The notes beneath the pieces were generated by a model that saw nothing but the letters and a program-made list of their open reading frames with translations, had not been told where the DNA came from and did not search any database. A program made the translations under genes and the position numbers. A DNA stretch of 64,000 nucleotides, from assembly GCA_037903475.1 (NCBI GenBank), contig JBAJFG010000536.1, positions 434,001 to 498,000 of the forward strand, in the 5' to 3' direction. The stretch is from Ancylostoma caninum (Eukaryota; Nematoda; Chromadorea; Rhabditida; Ancylostomatidae). Positions 29,118 through 38,540 of this stretch are shown here, in pieces. Numbering within the stretch: position 1 is the first letter of the stretch; each line of letters opens with the position of its first letter.

Positions 29118-30426
29118 TTAGTGCTTCAGCCTCATCGAAAAGCCTCGTCTCGGGCACGGACAGTACTGAGCATCACCTCCTGGGCTGCCATTTGGTCCAG
29201 GCTGAACGACAAATGAATTGAGGAAGATCTCTCAGCAAAAAACAAAAGAAGCATCTACTCACTCCTCCAGGCGCTCCACTTGCTCCTGGCATTCCAGGAT
29301 GTCCCGCTGGACCAGCTGGACCAGCCGGTCCAGGTGCACCAGCTCCTAGTTGGGCTCCGGGTGCACCAGGCTGGCCAGGAGCTCCCATTGGTCCTGCTGG
29401 GCCTGCAGGACCTCTGCTACCGCGTGATCTAACTCCAGGGTTTCCTGGAGCACCATCCTGATCCGGACGTCCAGGAGAACCGTTTGGTCCTGGTGGACCT
29501 GCTGGACCCATTGGACCGGGAGCTCCACTGCCACCACCAGCTCCTTGAAAGAACGTCATGGTTCATGTTATTGCGCTATCTTGTTGTGCTTCACTTACCA
29601 GGTGCCCCAGGGTTGCCGTTTGGTCCAGCGGGGCCTGGTGGACCATTGGGTCCCGGTGGTCCTGGTGGTCCTGCTGGACACTGGATGCAGCCAGCGTTAC
29701 CTCCAAGAGCTTCAAGCGTTGCTCCATGTCCTCCAGGTCTGCCGGGTTCTCCAGGGTAACCATCTTCACCCGGAGCTCCTGGTGGTCCAGGAGGACCAGG
29801 TGGGCCAGGAAGAGGATTGCAGCCGGAATGTCCACCTGGAATATTTTAGGTAGTGCTGCAGCATGTGAGGTGTGCAAGTGGAACAATGTCGTACCTCCAC
29901 CGCCTATCGGCGCCTCTGCGTATCCGCCCCATCTCTTCACTCTTTCCAGTGCTTCAGATTTCGTTATATCGGGAATCCGTGATCGTATCATTGTGGCCCA
30001 CGCGTCATTCACATGCTCCTAAAATTTCCATGTGAGGATGCCTTATCAGAACGAATCTTTTCTAGTAAGAACGGCGCATGAGCATCATGAGTGTCTGTGG
30101 GATCTACAAGTCTATAAGTAAGTCCAGGTTATTAGTATTAAAAAAAAAGAGATGTGCATTGATGTCCTCGGACCTTCCATGAAAATGGTGGGATTATCAA
30201 TTCTCTCGTCACATCTATGTAGATGGTCTTATCCTGTATTTTTCCCAAAATTGCAAGGAGCAGGGAGATCTCCTACCTTAAACTCAAGCATGTCGGCTTC
30301 GACGCTGACTTGAAGCTCAGTGATGTCCTGGTAGATGCCGCACACGGCGACGATCAGTCCGACCACACCAAATGTGGAAACAATCAACGATCCGAGAATG
30401 AAGTAGTACTGCCCGCTGTCCTTCAT
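29118..30426 (-). CDS. Cuticle collagen, five exons (about 291 aa)
   Basis: Structural protein of the nematode cuticle, secreted by the hypodermis and assembled as Gly-X-Y trimers. Minus-strand exons in order: 30277-30426, 29895-30018, 29599-29835, 29263-29543, 29118-29201 (TAA at 29118-29120). The phase closes at every junction. The N-terminus has a membrane/signal segment (residues about 8-31, [19 protein letters not shown]). An EFK...AW..MI block follows, typical of the conserved region before the triple helix. Cys residues flank the first short Gly-X-Y block ([13 protein letters not shown]) and the second ([11 protein letters not shown]). A long Gly-X-Y block with interruptions follows, then the C-terminal QYCPCPRRG motif. 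The start chosen is the ATG at 30426; an in-frame ATG at 30444 would add six residues. TTCCAG lies between them and could be a cis or trans splice acceptor. The exact family member is not assigned. Confidence 0.92.
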
Positions 30427-30444
30427 GATCACCTGGAACGGCAT

Positions 30445-31179
30445 AGAAGCTTAAACATTCTAGAGATGTTTTCTGGGCTGCTTAGGTGCAAATACACGAA
30501 GTTTTTTGTACACGTGTTAGAATAAGTGACTTGCTAAATAATCAGGAATGAAGAGCATGTTCCCCCAACAATAAATCGAAGCTTGACAGCTCTCGGAGAG
30601 AAAGCACAAAATTGATAGGATATCAAAGCGGAATAAGGCTCTGCAAAGCCTAAATTGAGAATTTTGATGGTGTGGAGCCCGCTCACATGGAGATGTCTGG
30701 ATGCGTATAAAATAATCAGTGGAAAGAAAGAAAATAATCAGAACGGAAAAGAACGCCGAATTAGTGTCCACACCCAATACTTGGCACAGAGGTCCCGAAA
30801 ACTTCTAACTAAAAAAGAATCCTTAGAATTCCTATGATTCATGAATCATCTAAAAGATAGAGAACGCAACTATAGCGAAGGTGCGAGAATCACCGTACGG
30901 ATTATCCATGATGTATGGCATATGGCAGAACCAGCTTATATAAGGACGCTGGTCGAGGCGGTCACACCTCTGGTGTTGTCTGCGGTGACTGTTGTCTGCC
31001 GCATTGTCAATCATTTTCCTACTCGTATCACAGGAACAATCATCTGTTCATAACATAAGACACACCTTTGATGAATGAGGTTGGTGTGAAGAGAGACGCC
31101 CCACTTGTGAGTAAATCAGTAAAGTACTCGTAAGCTACGGAGTATTTTGATTAGCTTCTTGCAGGAATTACTGTTCCCG
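30445..31179. other. Collagen upstream flank, no gene recognised
   Basis: This is the 5' side of the minus-strand collagen and should contain its promoter. No defined regulatory motif is assigned and no exon chain is visible. Confidence 0.3.
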
Positions 31180-31388
31180 CTTTCACGAACGTTCCTGGGA
31201 AAATTTGAGTCACTTTCATTCCTCCGAGTGTGATGAGTCACCAACGCAAAAATGGGTGTGTTTTATTAGTGCAGTCAGGGACATGCAATGAAAAAGCTGG
31301 GAAGATGTAGCAGCTACTGACCAATCACTGATCTACTAGAGTAGACGGGCTAGGGGTAGAACCTTTCCAGGAACGTCCATGAATTCCG
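31180..31388. repeat. Small MITE, family 2 (copy 2)
   Basis: Left TTTCACGAACGTTCCTGGGA and right CTTTCCAGGAACGTCCATGAATTCC are imperfect inverted repeats. They match the termini of the element at 7835-8064. About 210 bp, non-coding. Confidence 0.6.
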
Positions 31389-32449
31389 CTGCTCAGTATA
31401 TGCTAGACCTGGACGAGTTCCAATATATGGAATATATTGGCCCCTGACAAAATGAAAGAATTGCCTGTGAGAATATTTGACCACTCAAGCAAAAGATTAC
31501 TCAGGTTGTAGTAAACCGACAACGTAGAGATCATTGAAATTTTGTAGCTGTTGTTCGTCTGCTGTGTTCCGGATGATGGGAAGAGGATCTTGGAAAGGAC
31601 TGATTCATCCTTTTCTACCCTTCGATTTTGTTCAGCCTGTTTTTTCATGTTTATGATGCACCCCGGGGAGTATTAAGAATGTTTTGGACACCGGTCCGGT
31701 TCGGACCACTCGGCAGGCTCGTCCACAAAATGGACCATGGTAAAGATAAGACCATTAGTCACATGTGAATGGATACAAAAATCATAATGGATACATTTCA
31801 GAACAACTCTGCAAGGAACTTACAGAAAATGTTTAGTATATTTACAAATAGCACATGCCTGGTTATTCATTCAAGCGTACATAATTATGCACTTGAAAAA
31901 GATGTGCCAAACTCGAACCTGATAAAAAAAATTCGAGTTTTTAGGAAGGGAGCTGGTTCATCACCTGCAGACGGAATCGACTATTGTGCTATAAAAAAAT
32001 GAATGTTCAAGAAAATAACGTGGACGAGAGGCGGACGCATTAAATGCAAGTGAAATGCACGCAAAGTGCTCCGAATACCTGCAAACCTAGCGGATGACCC
32101 ATTTCACAGCTGGAGGGTTAATGGACCTCGACAATTACAGTGTCCGAAAGCAACACTTTTTTTTTCGAAAAATTCCACTAGCAACGCTTGGTAAATTTCC
32201 GTGCACAATTTCTGACGAATAGATGGAATCTAACTGCATAACACCCATTTTAACTTGTAGAGTTCTTCGAAGCTTCTTCACGAACATGGAACGTACCGAG
32301 CGTTCCCGAAAAACATGTGATGCATTGTCTCTGCAAGTACGCGCTAGACTGCAGCCTTCTGCTTGAAAATTTTTAGCCAAAATTAGCCATAAGCAAGCAG
32401 TGTCAACTGAAGTAAGAACAACTAACCTAAGAAACACGACCACTACATA

Positions 32450-33072
32450 CAGGGTGGCCCAAAATTACGGTGAGGACACACGTTTTTCCCGTATAAGAAC
32501 TTGTTTCGTCTTACAGCTAAAATCAGTTGAGTGATGATTAACTGACGTTTTCCAGGGCAGAGATCCAGGGCAAGAGTCACGTTAATTTGGTCAAAATTAC
32601 TATTGGGTTATCTCGATTTTTGCAGTAGACGAGGCATAGGCTTCCTGCCCTAGGATTCATGAGACCTTAACCACCAAACCAACGATGATCACTGGAATTG
32701 GTTATCCCATAAATTATGCAATGCTAGGAGACACAGAGTGCAGAGATTGGTTTGCTAACCTGGTTTCGTTGGGTAACGCATTCACAAACCTTAACCCTAA
32801 GATCCCACGGGAAATTAAATAAATCGAAAAACCTTTCGAAAATGATGGATGATTTGAATAACCTTCACATTAATGTCATGATTTCCGACTTCTATTAGGG
32901 TCTCAGGATTAATGTCGAAGCTGTTGGAAGATATTATGTCCGCATTGGATGAGTTGGCTTTTGTTCATTGTCGGGCAGTGAATATAAACCTTATGACGTT
33001 CTTCTGAGCCGGACTACAATATAATTTTTGTGTGTGCTCTTTTTGAGGTTATCGTAAATTTGGGCCACCTTG
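32450..33072. repeat. MITE of 623 bp with TA target duplication
   Basis: Left terminus CAGGGTGGCCCAAAATTACG and right terminus CGTAAATTTGGGCCACCTTG are inverted copies. Both are flanked by TA (32448-32449 and 33073-33074), the signature of Tc1/mariner-type insertion. No transposase frame. A family-1 MITE is nested at 32653-32790. Confidence 0.75.
32653..32790 (-). repeat. Small MITE, family 1 (copy 3), nested
   Basis: It starts with GGATTCATGAGAC followed by TTAACCACCAAACC, and ends GGGTAACGCATTCACAAACC. Its reverse complement aligns with the left arm of the 16450 copy (through the GCAAACCAAT block). It is therefore in inverted orientation relative to copies 1 and 2 and is inserted inside the 32450-33072 element. 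Confidence 0.6.
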
Positions 33073-33074
33073 TA

Positions 33075-34486
33075 TGTACAGTGATGTCGATGACGGTGTG
33101 TTTTGTGCGGACTCGAGAAGTACGCGGTGCGACCGCGTCGCTTCCACTAAAGTCCTCTCAACGAGGACAAACCATAGGGTTTCCTTGCTACATAGTTACT
33201 TAGTTCTCTTTATATTCAGTTCAAATGTAATTAAAAATACTAAGAAAACCTCAATTTCCCACTGCAGCTTACTGTTGGACACTTCAGTGGTCAGGTAACT
33301 GATTATCGTTCCGGACTGTATCTAAGCTACATGACTTCTGAAGTGGATTGTTGTTTTTTTTTTCCGGGAAGTTCATCCACCTGTTCGAGAGAGAGTGATG
33401 CAAACCGAGATGGTGTGATTTCGATGGAACGTTTCAGATTAGCCGCGACTTCTAACCACTGCAGAGTTACATCGCAGGGCTGGAAAAGAAGAGTTTCATG
33501 GTCAAGACGTTAGCATACTGTGTGTTTGTTTTGTGCCCATTTTTCATCAATTGAGAACGAGAACAAACAAACTTTTCGTTTAGTGATGAAGGCTTTCATT
33601 TCCCATTATTTCAAAACAGTGATTGTAACCTGGAGCTAGATTTGCTGAATAGGCAGAATTAGGAAGCACACTTCCCTGCGAGTGCCGTCGCGGCCTGGTC
33701 GATCATCCCATACGTGCGCACTGACATCGTCACGTAGACGGTCTTTCAAAAGTCTTAGAAATACTCCGGCAAAAACTTATTCTAGGCTTTCGTACAACAT
33801 ATAGAAGAGGAATAAAGTGCTGCATGATTTTCAGCAACACTATAACCCGGAAACAAGAGGGAGAAGAAATAATCTACACCAGTGACGATGTAAACACTGA
33901 TTTTCCCTCTGTAATCTAAGCGGAAAGTCAGTTTGCACAACTCTCGTTCGCCCTTACTTTGAAATGATATCTCTGGCACTTACATCTAACCTTGGAGACG
34001 TGGTAATGTTCTGTGAATTCTGCGGGCTAGGGCCTTGTTAATACCACACAGGATCTTCCTCCGAAACTTTGGAGAAGGCACGAGATCAGTTTGACTTCAT
34101 CTATGTGCGCTCTTGGCCAATGTCTCCCTTTTCCCAAGCCTGGTTTGCTACCAGTGCAAGAAATTGTGGAGTCAAAAATATTATTATATTCATGTTTACA
34201 ACTGAACTACTAACACATAATACTATAGCTTCCTCAAATTTTTACTTTGTTATGTTTTGAAGATGGTTTATGCTTGTTAGATTATTGTTATCCAAAGCGG
34301 TGTAACTGCTGAAACGAGTTCGGTCTGTGTTTAATCCAGAGTCCCAAAATCTCTTAAGCACTACGTCTAAGATACAATTTGTGTGAGTCGGCCCACAGCC
34401 CAGCGGCGAGCGAAAAGCCATGGGGTTGTGAACCGGGTATAGTCCGTTTCGTTCTGGCAGATAGTTGGAAAGACGCAGGAAAGAAT
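33075..34486. other. Intergenic, nothing recognised
   Basis: AT-rich DNA with short open frames of fewer than 80 codons and no domain or repeat structure that I can support. Confidence 0.3.
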
Positions 34487-34713
34487 AAAAAAGAACACGG
34501 AAAAATGTGCAGCAGGTCGAGGAAGCAGCTGGACGAGACTACTTACTACTACTTACTACTTAACATTACGTTGCGAAGATCCTTCTGTCTCAATCTACAG
34601 CACTACACCTTCATTTTAGTAATGGTCTGGTAAAGCAGTGTAAATATCCGAACATTGTCAGTCTCGTCCAGCTGCTTCCTCGACCTGCTGCACACTTTTC
34701 CGTGTTCTTTTTT
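34487..34713. repeat. Inverted repeat, 54-bp arms with one mismatch
   Basis: Left arm 34487-34540 and right arm 34660-34713 are complements apart from a single base (A/G) in about 54 bp. The core is CAGCAGGTCGAGGAAGCAGC on the left. The 119-bp loop begins with ACTTACTACT-type short repeats. The right arm ends exactly where the LINE fragment begins. Confidence 0.85.
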
Positions 34714-35541
34714 GATGTGAAAATCTATAGAGTAGTGGCAGGATTGGATGATGCTTCCAGCCTCCAACAGGCCATTGATAGGATGGTTGACTGGTCGAAA
34801 GCTTGGCAGTTGCCCTTATCTCCGCATAAGACATTTTTCATGCGACTGACTGCTGGGTCGTCGGTCTCCCCCACGCACGTGTACAAAATTGAGGGAGCTG
34901 AGATATCAGCGGTTACATCTATCAAAGATCTTGGGTTTGTCTACGATAACAAGCTGGACTTTTCTGAGCACATCAAAATCCGATGTAAGTTGGCCATGTT
35001 AAGGACATTCCAAATTTTCAAGGCCCTGTCAGTTAGAAGTAAACCTATCATTCTTAAAGCATGCAAAACTTATGTGCGCCCAATTGTAGAATCTAGCGCA
35101 CCAGTGTTCAATCCTACTAAGATTAAGGATATTTATTCCATAGAGAGGGTGCAGAATAATTTTACTCGGAAATTACTGGCTAGGGTTGGGGAATTTATGT
35201 ATCCTAGGATTCCGAGAGCGTCAATCAGAAATAAGTATCTAGGGCTTTCATCTCTGGAGTCTCGACGCAGAGTATTTGATGTCTGCTTGGTCCATAAGAT
35301 TTTGCATTCATCGGTCTCTGGGGGACCAAAAAATTTCTTCAGAATGGGAAGGTCCCGGACAAGAGGTAGTCCTTCCAAAATCCTGCTGACTCGGCCAAGA
35401 ACGAGCATCAGAGCGAGATCATTTACTATCCGGGCTGGTAGCGCCTATCTTCGGATCACAAAAAATTTTACCACGACCCTCACACAGAGTCAATTCAAAC
35501 GCCGTGTGCGGCACATTTTGCTGAAATATGAAATTTCTTAG
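34714..35541 (+). pseudogene. CR1/L2-like LINE reverse transcriptase, 5'-truncated
   Basis: The open frame covers only the part of a non-LTR reverse transcriptase after the catalytic box. It begins in the remains of the ADD motif (DVKIYR), then W.KAWQLPLS..KT, SIKDLGFVYDNKL, TYVRPIVE, IERVQNNFTRKLL and LGLSSLESRR, and ends with a basic tail. These blocks are typical of the thumb and C-terminal region of CR1/Jockey-clade elements. The polymerase catalytic Asp pair and the endonuclease are missing, so it cannot act. The frame is uninterrupted for about 275 codons, which points to a fairly recent insertion. After the stop, an AATAAA and a tail of ACTTATACTT-type repeats near 35665-35690 probably mark the LINE 3' end. 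Confidence 0.85.
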
Positions 35542-35952
35542 TTTTTTGAAACCACGATTTAAAAAATGTTTTTTTTAGCTGTATTTACCATTTCGCTGCT
35601 ATGTGTACTGGTTTTTTTTTTTTGCTGGTCTTGATTGTGCTTCTATAACGTTTGCCTTCTGCAAATGTAATAAACTTATACTTATACTTCTGCGTTTGAA
35701 CCAAGCTACACCAAGGACTGTTACCCTCCGTTCGAAAATAAGTGATAAGTTACTATGTAACGTGCTGCTCGAACATATGTGTTCCATGTAAACGCACATC
35801 ATTTCGTTCCAACATGCTAATGCACTCAAAGCTTCTGAACCGCGGCGTTCAAAGGCTCTTGACAACTTACTGCTAACTTATACATGCATGCAGGTTTTCC
35901 ATATGGTTGTTTTCAATTTACCATTGACAACGAAAGTGCACGAAATTAAGCT

Positions 35953-37225
35953 TAATTCAAGACGAGACCTGTATGTATTTTTAAGGGGCCTACAAGTTAT
36001 AATTGAAACCTTCTAAGTGGTTTAAAGAAGCTCAGAACTCCACACAGGTGATTTTCAATTATACTGGAAGGGGAAGACATTTCCTTCGGCATTGTCGCGG
36101 AATGCATACTGCTTTGTGCTTTGCAGCTCGTGACACTGATTCTCAAATCTTCTCAGATTTGTTTTCAATTTTGATAAGCTTTTTCTTCATAGGGATCAAG
36201 TAGGTCAGTTTTTCGTGAAGGCACATGATGCTGCAGTTCGAATATAAGAGCACTAATGACCAGGAATAGATAGTGATTGCGCACCGGAAAGCCTCCTGCT
36301 ATTTTTGGATAAGATCACGAATCAAGTCAAGTCATGCCCAGCTGTTTTGCATTTTTCTTCCAACAGTTGTTTTCGTTTAAAATTCTAATGTATGCAGCTT
36401 TATAAGATTTTCCACTTATTTTAAAAGTTCTGAAAGCTTGGGAGAATTTTGAAAGTTGCTCACTACTTCTGTGGTGGCTTATTGAGGCAGTTGGGTGGTG
36501 CCTATTTTCTTGGGTGGTTGGATGGCTCCCTTTTGTGTACTGAGCACGGTTAGTACGGATCTTTATTCGTCCGGCCTTCCTGATGGTGCAATGGTAGAAT
36601 GCTATAGAAATGGGGTGTGGTAATAGCGTAGCACATATATACATACATGAAGTATATACCTAGACGAGAGGCCAATAAACACATCAGTGCGGTCATGAAT
36701 AATGGCCCTTTTCTGGGCAATACAGAAGCACATTAGATACCACAAATTACTTCTAAGGACGGTGCCACTTATACCGGCACAACTTCTACTTTGTTAACGG
36801 TGAGGTTTAATTTGCTCGCTCACCGGAACGCAAATTTACGGAGATTTTTTCACTAAAACTCAATACAGCGGGATTACTTGAGGTGCTGTACGTGAATATG
36901 GTACCCATTTTGTACTGTATATTTTTCTGGTGCTACGGTAGGACTATTGCGGGCCCTTACGGAGGAAGGGCGTAACTCCTAATAGATACGGGGTTCGAGA
37001 GAGGTGAAGACAGAATTGAAATCAGCATTGCGGGCTCCATAAGGCACTATACACGTCGCTGTAGTAGGGACGGAACTCTGCCGAAGTATACTTCCCTTGT
37101 CTGCATGGTTTGAAATCGTCGACGTGGAATTCCGAGCTTCTGTAGGCCACTTAGCAGATTTCAAGCATAGCCCATAACATAACGTTGGACAGGCTCTCTA
37201 ACCATGTAAGTCTCGTCTTGGATTA
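35953..37225. repeat. Element of about 1.27 kb with long inverted termini
   Basis: Two diverged inverted copies of about 200 bp bound the region: 35953-36150 on plus and 37004-37225 on minus. Shared words include CAAGACGAGAC, CTAAGTGG and GAAGCTC. Both arms keep an open frame with a common pattern (KW..EA.NST, then I.N), which may be coincidence from shared DNA. The middle (36150-37000) has no recognisable transposase. Could be a foldback transposon or two inverted insertions of one repeat. Confidence 0.5.
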
Positions 37226-37624
37226 GCATCTTCAGTTGGTGCACTTCCCTTGTGAGATTTTCTTTCAATGTTTATTTTTTAACGATATTTTGAATACAAC
37301 TTCTTTCTGCCCTGGATACGTTGCGTAAACCCGATTTCGGACGGGATAATTTGCACACAACTAGACTAATATGGGGTTTTGAAACAAGTTGGGATGAACT
37401 CAGGTTGCCCCAATATGGGACAAACAACCTATTTGTAGCAACACATTGTTCCCTACATATATGTACCGATGTTGAAAAAACTTCAGTGGTAATGCGTTAG
37501 CCACTATGTATAGGATCAACGTTAGAGTTAGCACTGCCCCATTCTGCGGTGCGCTATAACGTGAACGCTACCCGATCTGAATCGTTTCTCCCTTCCCACA
37601 TAACTCTTAAGATCCACGTGTCGG

Positions 37625-38535
37625 GTGCTAGGATTTGTCTGAACATGTAGAACACGAGCTGAAAACGAGTCGACATAGTTCTGCCTCGTGGTTGCGAGGT
37701 GGTAGCATTGAAGAATCTAATCAGGGCAGGTATCCAGTATACTTTATCGAGTCGGATAAAAGCGCTCTAACGGATGTGTTAGCCCAATTTACTAAATCTG
37801 CTATTCAAAAGACATATCCGCGGATATGGGAATCCCCTTTCTCGACTGCATGTTATCTTTACCCGGTCGATTTCCACTTGATATAGTTTGTCCGAAACGA
37901 CGAGTCCGCCCACGCACGCCGGGATCGAGAGGCGGCGCGGCCGGAACTGATGCTGTTAGCTGCCACGTCGTCCACGTCACAGCCAAATCATTGTGAAGAT
38001 AACGATAAAACGTGATACGCAGATCAGGAATGATGACGTGGAGCGCTGGCAAACGTGGCAGCTTCTCGATCCCCGCGTGCGTGGGCGGACTCGTCGTTTC
38101 GGACAGACTATAACAGTCCATGATCTACTACTTCTCCCTTCTATATTGTCTCTCGCCAAGACACCACACTTCGTCAACAAATGAACACGTGGATGGCTGA
38201 GTTGTACTGGATAGCAGAATGGATAAAAACCAGTAGGAATGGATATGGTACATACATATACCCGCCATGTTTTCCCTTCCACGGTTGACCTTATTGGATA
38301 CGGCTCCAGAAGTGAGTCAGAATGACACAACCAGCTTGCAGTTTCACTGCAGCTCTGACACGTCTTCACAAGTACCAGTGGTTCCCAACTGGTTAAGGCG
38401 AGTGCGCTTCGGTAGGATCTGTGAGGACTCACTTTGCGCACGTAGGACCCGACTAGAACCGTGAGACTGCGTCGCCATGACTCTGCATCACGGTTGCGAA
38501 GCGGTAGATGCATCCGGAACACTGCGTGAATCAGG
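37625..38535. repeat. Diverged direct repeat pair, about 110-130 bp each
   Basis: Copy A about 37625-37735 and copy B about 38405-38535 share blocks such as GGTTGCGA(G/A) followed by GGTAG, ending in AATCAGGG. Copy B abuts the 3' end of the RTE element. The pair brackets the foldback at 37882-38112. Similarity is patchy, roughly two bases in three. Confidence 0.4.
37882..38112. repeat. Foldback/MITE of about 231 bp, TA-flanked
   Basis: The left arm GTTTGTCCGAAACGACGAGT continues into CCGCCCACGCACGC, and its complement ends with CGTTTCGGACAGAC. Arms of about 47 bp are strong. Weaker pairing continues inward (AGCTGCCACG / CGTGGCAGCT). Flanked by TA on both sides. Confidence 0.75.
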
Positions 38536-38540
38536 GTGAA

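Noticed and set aside
29484..29853. Plus-strand Gly/Val/Pro-rich open frames
   Set aside because: Antisense shadows of the minus-strand collagen Gly-X-Y repeats.
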